NCBI GenBank assembly: GCA_040756745.1
Contig: JBFLYO010000019.1
Location: 3,647-67,646, forward strand
Source: JBFLYO01 sp040756745
GTDB taxonomy: Bacteria > Bacteroidota > Ignavibacteria > UBA10030 > UBA6906
Direction: 5' to 3'
Length of the DNA: 64,000 bases
A program made the position numbers and the translations under genes. Below, in pieces: positions 1 to 8,795 of this stretch (within the stretch, counting starts at the first letter, position 1; the number at the start of each line of letters is the position of its first letter). The notes under the pieces were generated by a model. It worked only from the letters and a program-made list of their open reading frames with translations. It did not search any database and was not told the DNA's origin.

Positions 1-83
1 CCGTTACTCTCCTGATCTGCTAGGCTCTCCGTTCTCTTTCATACTCATTTCTCCCGCTTCTTCTATGCGTGTGCGAGCCCACC

Positions 84-3000
84 ATGGGCAGGGACAAACA
101 CACATATTCCGACATTGACCTAATACTTCTTTCAGGCGCGCTCGCACTGGCCTGTTTGGTCATGAGTTTTCAGCCCCTCCTTGCCCAAGAAAAGCTCCTC
201 CCCGTCTTCCACTTCCAGCAAGTAAGAGGCCTTCCTGCGGGGCTCGTCTTTTCGAACGTGGTCCGAGACTCATTCGGGTATGTGTGGATCGGAACCGTTA
301 ATGGACTTTGTCGATATGATGGCTACTCCGTGAAGGCGTACCGCGATGTACAGCTTGATCCATACTCGCTTTCCTCCAAGATCATTACATCCCTGTTTTG
401 CGATACCAGGAAACGACTCTGGGTCGGGACGAGTTTTGGCATGATCTCCGTCTATGATTACACCCGGGATCGGTTCGTGAACCTCCGGAAAATCCAGTAC
501 GACTCCACCAAAGTGAACAGGGGCTATTTCGGCCGCTTTGTCGAGGACTGTGACGGCAGTCTGTGGTGCACAATGCAGGAGGGAATCATTCGCATCGGAT
601 TGCCTGAGCGGTTTGCCCCTCATGAGATTGACAGCATAGTCTCCAATGTGAGCCTAAGAGTGATTCCAACCGGAACCTCTACCGGGGCCGCACGAAGTCT
701 GATCGCACGAAACCGGGCCAGTCTCATTGCTGGAACCGACAGCGGGCTCATTGCGATCGATCGCACTACGCACATCGTTTCGCGCCCCCGCTACTCTGAC
801 CACCTCGCCCGGCGGCTCGATTCTTTGGTCATCAACTGCCTTACCCTGGAACCTGACGGTACAGTCTGGGTTGGCACAAAAACTCAAGGATTGTTTCGAT
901 TTGACTGGGACCGTGGAACAGCCAGAAATTTTCGACATAACGATTCTGACCCATCTTCGATTAGAAGCGATGATGTCCAGAGTATCGAGATTGACCCGCG
1001 CGGAAATCTGTGGGTTGCCACCTATGGAGGTTTCGACCTCTTCTCCCTCTCGGAAGAACGGTGTATCCCCTATCTCACTAGTGGACCGACGCCCGGAACG
1101 GGTCCCCGTCAAATGATTTCTGTCGACTACACGGGCACGGTCTGGTTCAGCACAGGTGGTCCCGGCGTCCTGTGGCTCAGCCCGCGATCCCTCCTACTTC
1201 CTCACTACTCACTCAGGAATCCAAATGGGTGGTTGCGGTCGTTTGAATCTGTTGAGCGAGGAAGAGATGGAACGATATGGTGTTTTTCCCAGGGGAATCT
1301 GCTTGCGACTGAGACCGCGAACAGGACTATAGTCGGCACGATCGATGTCTTTAGGGGAAAATCTCAGCTCTTCTACGAGACTCCCGACCGGACCGTTTCA
1401 CTGCTCGACACGCACGGGAATTTCTGGTATGCAGCCTATGATCGTGGCCTCTACAAAGTCAATCTTCGTTCAAGGAGAATCGACAACTACGAGCCTCGCC
1501 TCAACCGAAACTCTGTCGGGGTAAGGAGTATTGCGCAAGGCCCCGGCGATTCCCTCTGGATCGGCGTGGAACCCGACGGACTTTTTCTCTTTGATCCCGC
1601 ACACGGGACCTTCCAACCAGCGGGCTTTGGTTATGAGGTGATTGCTCTGCTCAGAGCCAGGGACAGTCTTCTCTGGATTACCACGGAGGGGAGAGGACTT
1701 ATGGCTTACCAGCGCGCCACCGGGGAAGTAACAAGATTTGTGCACAATGCATCAGACCCTCATTCTCTGAGTGACGATCTTACGCGGGTGGCATACGAGG
1801 ATCCTGCCGGTCGCATGTGGGTGGGGACCGGGAAAGGCTTGAATCTCTGGGACCCTGCACATCGATCCTTCACTTTCTACGCGAATCCGCAATTCAGCGA
1901 TGCACTCTTCGTCATGCCGATCGGTGCAGACGCGAAAGGTAGAGTGTGGGTACGACATTCCCCCCAGGATCTCTCGTTGTTTGACCCGGTAAGCGGCAAG
2001 TTCACGAATCTCGATTATGACAATGGGCTCTGCGGTTGGCCCACCGACATGCAGCTCCTGGACGATGGACGTGTCCTCCTGACTGGCACGTCGGGCGTGA
2101 ATCTCATTCATCCCGACAGCCTCCACTACAGCCGCCAGACACCTCCTCTGGTCATCACACAGCTTCGCGTAAATGATACGTTACTGATCCCCCTGTCGAA
2201 TGTTGTCGAGTCTAGGACGGTACAGTTCTCGCATGACAAGAACGTTCTCGAGTTCATGTTTGCGGCGATAGACATTGATGCCCCGCAGCTTGTGGAATAT
2301 TCATACAGACTGGAGGGTCTCGAACATGACTGGGTGAAACCGGTGGACCGTCGCTATGTCCGTTACACCGCACTTGCTCCGGGCGACTACACATTCCATG
2401 TGAGGGCGACGTCGTCCTGGGGGGAATGGCCGGAACGGGAGATCGCATACTCCTTCACCATTGCACCACCCTGGTGGCGAACGATCTGGGCGTATGCGTG
2501 CTATCTCCTTTTCACATCCGCACTCCTCTTTGCCATATACGGTGTGCGGCTGAACCAGGTACGGCTGAAGCAACGGGTAGAGATGGAGCGCTTCCAGGCG
2601 GAACATCTTGCCGAGGTTGATCGAATGAAGTCCCGCTTCTTTGCCAACATTTCCCACGAATTCAGGACTCCGCTGACGTTGATTCTCGGACCGGCTGAAC
2701 AGGCAATGGAATCGACTCATGAACCCTCGACGCGTCAGAAACTCCACCTCATCAAGAACAACACAGAAAGACTGCACTCTCTCGTCAACCAATTGCTCGA
2801 TCTGTCCCGCCTGGAATCGGGTACGATGCGACTCCAGGTATCTCGGAATGATGTGGTAGAGTTCATGCGCCGGACGGTGATGTCGTTTGAATCATGGGCA
2901 GAGCGCAAGCGAATCAATCTCGAATTCCACTCAGAGGCCGACACACTCGAAGGTTATTTCGATAGGGACAAGCTGGAGAAAATCGTCAATAACCTGATGT

Positions 3001-4202
3001 CGAATGCGCTAAAGTTCACTGCGGAGGGTGGCACGGTGCGTGTGGCACTTGGTATAACCCAATTCAGAAATCAGATATCTAACTTCAGATCTCTGAATTC
3101 GGTGACGCTGTCCTTCACCGACACCGGCCCCGGCATCGCTCCGGAGCATTTGCCCCACATCTTTGATCGGTTCTACCGAGTCGACGAGACTCACACGACT
3201 GAAGGAACAGGGATTGGCCTGGCCCTGACGAAAGAGCTTGTCGAGTTCCACCATGGGACAATCGCTGTCGAGAGCACGCTAGGAAAAGGCTCGGCATTCA
3301 CCGTTACGTTGCCCGTCGAAGAGTCTGCATATCGACGGGATGAAATCATTGAATCTCCCCTCCAGGGTGAAAAGCCTGAACTCTCGTCTGCCGTTGGCTC
3401 TTTCGCAGAGCGGGGCGATCGTCCTACCCCTCCATCGCCGGATGGAAAGCCCATCGTGCTTGTTGTCGAGGACAATGCGGATCTCCGCGGATATATTCGG
3501 GAGTTCCTGGAAGCAGAGTATGCGGTCCTTGAGGCAGAGAATGGAGAAGAGGGATATGATCAGGCGATAGAAACTGTCCCGGACATCGTGATCAGCGATC
3601 TGATGATGCCCAAATGGGATGGGATGGAACTCTGCCGCGCACTAAAGAAAGACGTGCGGACGAGTCACATTCCGATCATCCTACTGACCGCCCGAGCCGG
3701 TATCGACAGCAAGATCGAGGGGCTTGAAACCGGCGCTGATGACTATGTGACGAAGCCGTTTGATGCCAAAGAGCTGACGGCCCGGGTGCGCAACCTGATT
3801 GAGCAGCGGCGGCAGCTCCGGGCTAAATTCTCAGCGGGGGTCGTCCTCAAGCCCGGTGAGGTAGCGGTATCTTCCCTCGATGACGTTTTGCTCAAGAAGA
3901 TCATGGAAATCGTGGAAAAGAACCTCGGGGACGAGGATTTTGGCGTCGATGATCTCGCCCGCGAGGTCTGCTTGAGTCGAAGGCACCTCGGCCGAAAGCT
4001 CCACGCCCTTACGAGTCTTACGCCCGCCGATTTTGTGCAGTACATGCGCCTGCAGCGGGCCCGCGAACTTCTTGAGAAGAATGCAGGCTCGGTCGCCGAG
4101 ATAGCATTCCAGGTCGGCTTCAGAAACCCCACCTATTTCAGCACCTGCTTCCGGGAACGATTCGGCGTGACTCCCTCGGAAATACGCCACGGGGAGTGCT
4201 GA
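84..4202 (+). CDS. Hybrid two-component system protein (propeller, histidine kinase, receiver, AraC)
   Basis: One-protein signalling system: senses a ligand outside the cytoplasm, autophosphorylates, and regulates transcription through its own DNA-binding end. Seen in order: a membrane/signal segment (LILLSGALALACLVM); about 14 WIG/WVGT-type propeller repeats (about residues 50-700); a Y_Y_Y domain (about 723-797); one membrane helix; HisKA with NISHEFRTPL (phospho-His about 858); HATPase with DTGPGIAP and GTGIGLAL; a receiver with VISDLMMP (Asp about 1172) and YVTKPFD; and an AraC helix-turn-helix ending GVTPSEIRHG. Full length for the family. Start: a GTG at 69 is possible, but the ATG at 84 leaves a cleaner signal anchor; neither has a clear Shine-Dalgarno. 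In Bacteroidota such proteins control polysaccharide use; no susC/susD pair is nearby, so the stimulus is unknown. Confidence 0.93.
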   Translation: MGRDKHTYSDIDLILLSGALALACLVMSFQPLLAQEKLLPVFHFQQVRGLPAGLVFSNVVRDSFGYVWIGTVNGLCRYDGYSVKAYRDVQLDPYSLSSKIITSLFCDTRKRLWVGTSFGMISVYDYTRDRFVNLRKIQYDSTKVNRGYFGRFVEDCDGSLWCTMQEGIIRIGLPERFAPHEIDSIVSNVSLRVIPTGTSTGAARSLIARNRASLIAGTDSGLIAIDRTTHIVSRPRYSDHLARRLDSLVINCLTLEPDGTVWVGTKTQGLFRFDWDRGTARNFRHNDSDPSSIRSDDVQSIEIDPRGNLWVATYGGFDLFSLSEERCIPYLTSGPTPGTGPRQMISVDYTGTVWFSTGGPGVLWLSPRSLLLPHYSLRNPNGWLRSFESVERGRDGTIWCFSQGNLLATETANRTIVGTIDVFRGKSQLFYETPDRTVSLLDTHGNFWYAAYDRGLYKVNLRSRRIDNYEPRLNRNSVGVRSIAQGPGDSLWIGVEPDGLFLFDPAHGTFQPAGFGYEVIALLRARDSLLWITTEGRGLMAYQRATGEVTRFVHNASDPHSLSDDLTRVAYEDPAGRMWVGTGKGLNLWDPAHRSFTFYANPQFSDALFVMPIGADAKGRVWVRHSPQDLSLFDPVSGKFTNLDYDNGLCGWPTDMQLLDDGRVLLTGTSGVNLIHPDSLHYSRQTPPLVITQLRVNDTLLIPLSNVVESRTVQFSHDKNVLEFMFAAIDIDAPQLVEYSYRLEGLEHDWVKPVDRRYVRYTALAPGDYTFHVRATSSWGEWPEREIAYSFTIAPPWWRTIWAYACYLLFTSALLFAIYGVRLNQVRLKQRVEMERFQAEHLAEVDRMKSRFFANISHEFRTPLTLILGPAEQAMESTHEPSTRQKLHLIKNNTERLHSLVNQLLDLSRLESGTMRLQVSRNDVVEFMRRTVMSFESWAERKRINLEFHSEADTLEGYFDRDKLEKIVNNLMSNALKFTAEGGTVRVALGITQFRNQISNFRSLNSVTLSFTDTGPGIAPEHLPHIFDRFYRVDETHTTEGTGIGLALTKELVEFHHGTIAVESTLGKGSAFTVTLPVEESAYRRDEIIESPLQGEKPELSSAVGSFAERGDRPTPPSPDGKPIVLVVEDNADLRGYIREFLEAEYAVLEAENGEEGYDQAIETVPDIVISDLMMPKWDGMELCRALKKDVRTSHIPIILLTARAGIDSKIEGLETGADDYVTKPFDAKELTARVRNLIEQRRQLRAKFSAGVVLKPGEVAVSSLDDVLLKKIMEIVEKNLGDEDFGVDDLAREVCLSRRHLGRKLHALTSLTPADFVQYMRLQRARELLEKNAGSVAEIAFQVGFRNPTYFSTCFRERFGVTPSEIRHGEC

Positions 4203-4395
4203 GCCAGACTGACCTGCCTTGCCCGAGGGCCGCACGGCCGGCCAATTCCGTTAAGCCTTTTCTGTCCTCCTTTGTTGTGCACATTCTCTCGTGGTGTCCC
4301 AATTTCAAACGATTTTGGCGTGGGGTCAATATGCTTAGGGCTCTGGCTGACCGTATTTTGAGGCCGTGGCCAACTACGATTCTGAAGGTGGCATC

Positions 4396-7341
4396 ATGCG
4401 TAACTTAATTGCAGTACTGGTTCTCACGGCTTCTGCGTGCATGCTCCATGGACAGACTCTGTTGCAGAACGTCCGGCACACCCAGAATCCTGCAAGGGGT
4501 CCTGCCCATGAGAATTCATTTGTGGCGGAGGATTTTGAAGGCCCATTATTCCCACCTGCCGGCTGGACGCTTGAGTTTTCCGGTGCTCAATACTGGACGC
4601 GTTTTGGCGGTGCAAGTGCCTATGGCATTGGTTTAGCCAGTGCCACATTTGAGAATTGGAACGCCCCCGCAGGCACAACACAATCCCTGGTCCTTGCATC
4701 AATGGGCAGTTCGACTGTAGGTGACTCGATTCGATTTGATCATGCATACGCAACATACGCGTCGGAGAACGACCGCCTGATCATCGAAACCTCAATCGAC
4801 GGAGGGAATTCATACGCCATGCTGGTGACATTGGACGGAGGCGTATCCGGCCCGCTCGTGACGGCCCCGCCAATATCATCAACGATCTTTGTGCCAACCT
4901 CTACTCAATGGGGAAGCAAACGTTACGCCCTGCCGGTAGGAACCAACAGGGTACGCTTCAAGGCCGTGAGCGCGTTCGGGAACAATCTCTACCTCGATAA
5001 TTGTATAATTGGAACGCAGACTCCCATCGATGCGGCACCTAGGTCGATAGACATTCCGGCGGCGATTTCGACCATCCCCCGGCTTCCCAAAGTCACCGTA
5101 GAAAACCTCGGGCTCACGTCCCAGACCTTCGTGGTGACACTCCTGATCTCACCTGGCGGATACAGCTCGGCAAAAACCGTCACCGCCTTGGAGGGTAAAG
5201 GAAGCGCGAGTGTGCTATTTGACGTTTGGACCCCCGCGGCCGGTGCTCATACACTCACGGCTTTTACCTCCCTGGCTGGAGATGCCGATCGGTCCAATGA
5301 CACGGCTCGAGCCGCGGTAGTGGCAACTGATGCTCACGTAGTGACAAACATCAGCGCCGCGTACCGGGCCGGGCAGGTATTTGTAACGTGGGACAATCTT
5401 ACAGCAACGAACGTCCGTTACAGCCTGTACAGATCCCCTTCACCGATTCAGCAAGGCTCCCAGCTCTCTTCCGCAGAGAATCTCGGGGATGTTCGGGACA
5501 ATTCTGCACTCGACAGGCGCCTCACGGATCTTTCCGGAGGGATTCCAAAATACCTGAAGATCGACTCCGCTTCGCCCCCGCTTGCTAGCAACAAAGGGTT
5601 GTTCGTCGCGACTTCGACCGGAGCTGGATTGTTTTACTATGCCGTCACTGCGACTTTCGGTGGCCTCGAAGATACAACCATCGTTGCCGGCTCGAATGCA
5701 ACAACGGTGCCTCTGGATGAGGATGTTGTAATGCCGGAACCCGTGTGGCAGGAAAGCCGGTCGCTGGGAGGGAAGACCTACGATATCTATGTTCAGTACG
5801 TGACCAAGGTCACTTCGACTATGTATCCTCAAATGACGAATGCCGGGTCCTATCCATTCCACTTTGCCATCATTAAATCGGGGGCCATGTCGCCGCGTCC
5901 TGTGACATTCTGGCTCCACGGTGATGGAAAGAGTTTTCTGTACGTGAACCATTTGAAAGGCATTGGCGACCCGAACGAATGGATCGTCACCATAGATGAC
6001 CGGATCCCGAATCAGGATGGGCTTACCAGTTATTATGGCTATCACGAGAATTACGACATGCAGTCAGACGCAAATCCGGTTCCGGCTACGGGGGTGTTGT
6101 ACAACTACACCTCCGCCAGAGTGCTTCACACGGTCAACTGGGCGATCTCAAATCTCCCGGTTGACAGCACCCGTACCTACATGACCGGATATTCGGGGGG
6201 AGCGGTCGGGGGCATCCTGAACGCTCTGGTGATGCCCACAAAGATCGCCGCCATCTTTTTGTACGCGCCCGCGTTGGACAATTCCACGTGGATACTGTTG
6301 AGACAGTGGGGGACACGTGAGTCGAACCTCCTTACGAACGAAGGGTACAGGAGAAATCAGAGGCTGGATGCAACGTTTCTCGCCGGACTTCATCGGACTG
6401 ACTATGAGCCGGTCACATACCTCTTCTGCGGCAAGAACGATGAGGCTGTGGGATGGCAGGAGAAGATCCCCTTCATTGATTCAGTGAATGCGTTCCGCCA
6501 CGGGACATTCGTTTTCTGGGGCATGACCGATCATCTGCAGACGTTCAATCAATCCCCCTGGCAACCAAGCTTCCCGAACTTCTCCTTCTTCACGAAGTAT
6601 CGGACGAATCTCTCCTACCCCGCCTTCTCCAACTGTTCAATCAACGACGATCCCGGCAATGGGAATCCTGGGAACGGTGATGCGATCGGTACGATAAACG
6701 GGCACCTCGATTGGAATGACGACATCGCAGATCAGGTGAACAGATGGGAGATCACGCTCAGGGTGAAGGATCTAACGACGGTCTACGGTTCCGACATTGC
6801 GCCCGATTCTGCAACAACGGATGTAACACTAAGAAGGCTGCAGGCGTTTAGCGTTCCACCAGGCTACAGAATCAATTGGGAGAATCGCCGGAACAACATC
6901 GTGGTGCAGCAGGAATCTTTTGTGTATGACAGCGGTCTGATAACCATCCCTGGAGTGAAGGTCTACAAAGATTCCAGTCGCTTAACCGTCACCTATACTC
7001 CTGTTTCTGTTGCTGAACCAGATGCTCTGCCCCGGGAGTTTGCGTTGCTCCAGAACTACCCCAACCCGTTCAATCCGACGACGACGATACGCTATACCAT
7101 CGCAGGAGTCGTCGCCCCGAGCGGAGCGTCTCTCAGCGGAGTCGAGGGGCGAGTCAGTAATGTAAAGCTGGTAGTGTATGATGTGCTTGGTCGTGAAGTC
7201 GCAACGCTGGTGAACGAGGTGAAACAGCCGGGAACGTACACGGTGCAGTTCGATGGAAGTGGGCTTGCGAGCGGCGTGTACTTCTACCGACTCACAGCGG
7301 GGTCGTTTGTCCAGTCACGCAAAATGGCTTTGGTCAAATGA
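4396..7341 (+). CDS. Secreted T9SS cargo protein with esterase-like core
   Basis: Exported protein, probably cell-surface or extracellular. Seen: signal peptide (MRNLIAVLVLTASACMLHGQ); an N-terminal jelly-roll like the choice-of-anchor/cleaved adhesin type (about 35-210, EDFEGPLFPPAGW); a CARDB-like beta domain (about 220-300); a fibronectin-like stretch; an alpha/beta-hydrolase-like core with nucleophile elbow GYSGG (about 599) and later FCGKND and a DHLQ; and a T9SS type A sorting domain from about 878 (ALLQNYPNPFNPTTTIRY ... GVYFYRLTAG, basic end RKMALVK). The ATG at 4396 follows GAAGGTGG and gives the signal peptide; a start at 4366 would bury it. Substrate unknown; feruloyl-esterase/PHB-depolymerase-like activity is only an inference. 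The preceding gene may regulate it. The sorting domain carries an extra ~18-residue insert, see the repeat at 7112. Confidence 0.85.
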   Translation: MRNLIAVLVLTASACMLHGQTLLQNVRHTQNPARGPAHENSFVAEDFEGPLFPPAGWTLEFSGAQYWTRFGGASAYGIGLASATFENWNAPAGTTQSLVLASMGSSTVGDSIRFDHAYATYASENDRLIIETSIDGGNSYAMLVTLDGGVSGPLVTAPPISSTIFVPTSTQWGSKRYALPVGTNRVRFKAVSAFGNNLYLDNCIIGTQTPIDAAPRSIDIPAAISTIPRLPKVTVENLGLTSQTFVVTLLISPGGYSSAKTVTALEGKGSASVLFDVWTPAAGAHTLTAFTSLAGDADRSNDTARAAVVATDAHVVTNISAAYRAGQVFVTWDNLTATNVRYSLYRSPSPIQQGSQLSSAENLGDVRDNSALDRRLTDLSGGIPKYLKIDSASPPLASNKGLFVATSTGAGLFYYAVTATFGGLEDTTIVAGSNATTVPLDEDVVMPEPVWQESRSLGGKTYDIYVQYVTKVTSTMYPQMTNAGSYPFHFAIIKSGAMSPRPVTFWLHGDGKSFLYVNHLKGIGDPNEWIVTIDDRIPNQDGLTSYYGYHENYDMQSDANPVPATGVLYNYTSARVLHTVNWAISNLPVDSTRTYMTGYSGGAVGGILNALVMPTKIAAIFLYAPALDNSTWILLRQWGTRESNLLTNEGYRRNQRLDATFLAGLHRTDYEPVTYLFCGKNDEAVGWQEKIPFIDSVNAFRHGTFVFWGMTDHLQTFNQSPWQPSFPNFSFFTKYRTNLSYPAFSNCSINDDPGNGNPGNGDAIGTINGHLDWNDDIADQVNRWEITLRVKDLTTVYGSDIAPDSATTDVTLRRLQAFSVPPGYRINWENRRNNIVVQQESFVYDSGLITIPGVKVYKDSSRLTVTYTPVSVAEPDALPREFALLQNYPNPFNPTTTIRYTIAGVVAPSGASLSGVEGRVSNVKLVVYDVLGREVATLVNEVKQPGTYTVQFDGSGLASGVYFYRLTAGSFVQSRKMALVK
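7112..7152. repeat. Palindromic REP-like insert inside the sorting domain
   Basis: Inverted repeat TCGCCCC ... GGGGCGA (7112-7118 and 7146-7152) around GAGCGGAG and GCGGAGTCGAG. It resembles the 'CCCTCGACTCCGCTC' type of dispersed repeat seen in many environmental bacterial genomes (from memory, unverified). It is read in frame as PSGASLSGVEGR between the RYTI strand and the VKLVVYDVLG strand of the T9SS domain, where most homologues have only a short loop. Confidence 0.5.
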
Positions 7342-7373
7342 GCGCCAAGGTAAACTGTTCCTGATCTTGTTGG

Positions 7374-7812
7374 GTGGGGAGCGAGGGTCGTCTGACTGCG
7401 ACGGACCCTGTCGAGCACTCTGCTCCAAGTCCTAACCGTGGCGAGACTCTGGAAGCCACGTTGCGAGGAGTCGGTACGAACCGGGAAACGGCTTCATGCT
7501 AAGCGACTCGACAACGTAACCTGAAAGGTCGACAGACTTCGTCGGACTCTGACGAGGTGCAACGCAAACAGCCAGGTCGTAACACGATGTGAACGCATCG
7601 GTAGCTTCGTAAAGAGTGCTGAGGTGGATGACCCCCTATCTTATGGGCGAAGTCTGGACTGCACGCTGGGAACAGAGAGAACACGGCGATGTAGCACCTC
7701 CGGGGTATGAGCGACGACATGGTCGGAAAGAGCAGGAACGGGACTTGGGAAGCCCTCGCTGGCCCTGTGACCCGACATGCCACTCGGGGAGATCAGGAGA
7801 AGAGCCCTCCTA
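7374..7812 (+). other. Structured non-coding region, possible group II intron remnant
   Basis: About 440 bases with no convincing reading frame but many short complementary segments. Examples: GGAGC (7378-7382) with GCTCC, enclosing GGGTCGTC / GACGGACCC; GGGACTTGGGAAGCCC; ACCGGGAAACGG. The purine-rich, tetraloop-rich style resembles domain I of bacterial group II introns, and GTGGG at 7374 could be a degenerate 5' end. No reverse transcriptase, domain V or clear 3' end is present, so it would be a truncated copy. Alternatives are another large structured RNA or a remnant of a mobile element. It separates the T9SS gene from a gene fragment, consistent with an insertion or rearrangement site. 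Confidence 0.35.
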
Positions 7813-7818
7813 TTGAAG

Positions 7819-8082
7819 GTGTACGACGATGTCCCGGGGTACGAGAAGTTTGCGGTGGTTGGTGGTGTTGAGACAACAGGACCCGGGAAAGGCTACTTTG
7901 AAGTCTGGTGGCTGGCGGTCAACGGCCCGGGTGGAAACAACTTCACCGCCGACGGCTTTTTCTACGACCTGGACTCTGCCGTGGTTGCCGCGGTGTGGGA
8001 CCTCCCTCCCGTCGAGATGATGCAGATCCCCGGACTTACTCCATCTCCGGCCATTGACGGCGGAGCGCTTACGATTCAGTAG
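7819..8082 (+). pseudogene. C-terminal fragment of an unrecognised protein
   Basis: The frame from about 7819 to the stop at 8080-8082 reads like real protein (VYDDVPGYEKFAV, GKGYFEVWWLAVNG, NNFTADGFFYDLDSA), about 87 residues rich in Gly, aromatic and Val. Upstream the same frame runs into the structured non-coding region and has no good start or ribosome site. I do not recognise the family. Most likely the tail of a gene whose 5' part was lost when the preceding element arrived. A small free-standing gene starting at the GTG near 7822 cannot be excluded. Confidence 0.35.
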
Positions 8083-8137
8083 CTGGACAATTAGGGACTA
8101 CTCGCGATCGGGTGGCTCTCTGCTCTCATTGTCAGAG

Positions 8138-8164
8138 GCCCGGGCTGGGATGGCCGGGCTTTTT
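8138..8164 (+). terminator. Intrinsic terminator
   Basis: GCCCGG (8138-8143) pairs with CCGGGC (8154-8159), followed by TTTTT (8160-8164). It closes the 7-8 kb region before the metal-resistance operon. The remaining ~190 bases up to 8358 hold no recognisable gene. Confidence 0.75.
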
Positions 8165-8358
8165 CATTTGCATGCGTGCGGACGTGACACGGCTGCTGTT
8201 GGAGACCTGCATGGCACGATGAGGCATCGCTGCTCCTTCAACGCGAGCGCTAATAAGACTTTCGAATTGACACAGACGTTGAATGACGAGTCCTGGGTGG
8301 ATACGCTCCGGGAGAGGATCCGCGGATTTCGGAACTGGATCAACCGACAAACACCCGC

Positions 8359-8387
8359 TTGACAGTGCGAGCACCGTTGAGTATATT
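8359..8387 (+). promoter_or_regulatory. Promoter of the metal-sensor operon
   Basis: TTGACA (8359-8364), a 17-base spacer, and TATATT (8382-8387). Transcription should start near 8393-8395, at the edge of the operator below. The best-matched promoter in the window together with the one of the met leader. Confidence 0.8.
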
Positions 8388-8395
8388 CAAACATA

Positions 8396-8409
8396 TGAAC
8401 AGTTGTTCA
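8396..8409. promoter_or_regulatory. ArsR/SmtB-type operator
   Basis: Perfect inverted repeat TGAACA-GT-TGTTCA within ATATGAACAGTTGTTCAAC. SmtB/CadC-family operators are imperfect palindromes containing TGAACA/TTCA half-sites. Placed just downstream of the -10, it fits repression by the gene that follows, relieved by metal. Confidence 0.7.
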
Positions 8410-8429
8410 ACTGTTACTTCGGGGGTGGC

Positions 8430-8795
8430 ATGAGACCGAACGGCGGCATCGGAGGAAGAGTCACGCCGGAGTTCGTCGACCGCCGGCACGCGGAGGACGC
8501 ACGGAAGGCGATCCACGCCCCGGCAGTTCTCAGGGGCCTCAGCCAGACCTTCAAAATGCTGGGCGACGAATCCCGGCTGAAGATCTGTCTGGCGCTCTCG
8601 CGCCACGAGCTCTGCGTGGGCGACCTTGCCGGCCTGGTGGGGCTGAGCGAATCGGCGGTGTCGCACCAGCTCCGCATCATGAAGGCAATGCGGCTCGTGA
8701 CCTACCGGAAAGAAGGGAAGATGACATTCTACATGCTGGACGACGAACATATCGAGGACTTGATCAGGCTTGGTGCAAAGCATGTCGCGGAATAG
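8430..8795 (+). CDS. SmtB-type zinc-responsive ArsR-family repressor
   Basis: 121-residue winged-helix metal sensor, presumably a dimeric repressor of its own operon, released by Zn (or Cd/Pb). Seen: ELCVGDLA at about 60-67 leading into the recognition helix LSESAVSHQLRIMKAMRLV, wing RKEGKMTFYML, and a complete alpha-5 metal site Asp105-x-His107 ... His118-x-x-Glu121, the same spacing as SmtB (D104, H106, H117, E120). There is no Cys pair in the N-terminus like that of CadC, so zinc is the likeliest inducer. The ATG at 8430 follows GGGGGTGGC; a longer frame back to 8283 runs through promoter and operator and is rejected. It overlaps the exporter gene by 14 bases. Confidence 0.92.
   Translation: MRPNGGIGGRVTPEFVDRRHAEDARKAIHAPAVLRGLSQTFKMLGDESRLKICLALSRHELCVGDLAGLVGLSESAVSHQLRIMKAMRLVTYRKEGKMTFYMLDDEHIEDLIRLGAKHVAE

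Noticed and set aside
4203..4395. Promoter for the T9SS gene
   Set aside because: TTGGCG at 4315 has no matching -10 at 17 bases; no convincing signal in the 193-base gap.
7616..7816. 66-codon plus-strand ORF in the structured region
   Set aside because: Arg/Glu-rich, no homologous pattern, lies across predicted stems; more likely RNA than protein.
8165..8358. Possible tRNA or small gene between terminator and promoter
   Set aside because: No cloverleaf with a TTCNANNC arm and no ribosome site; nothing supportable.
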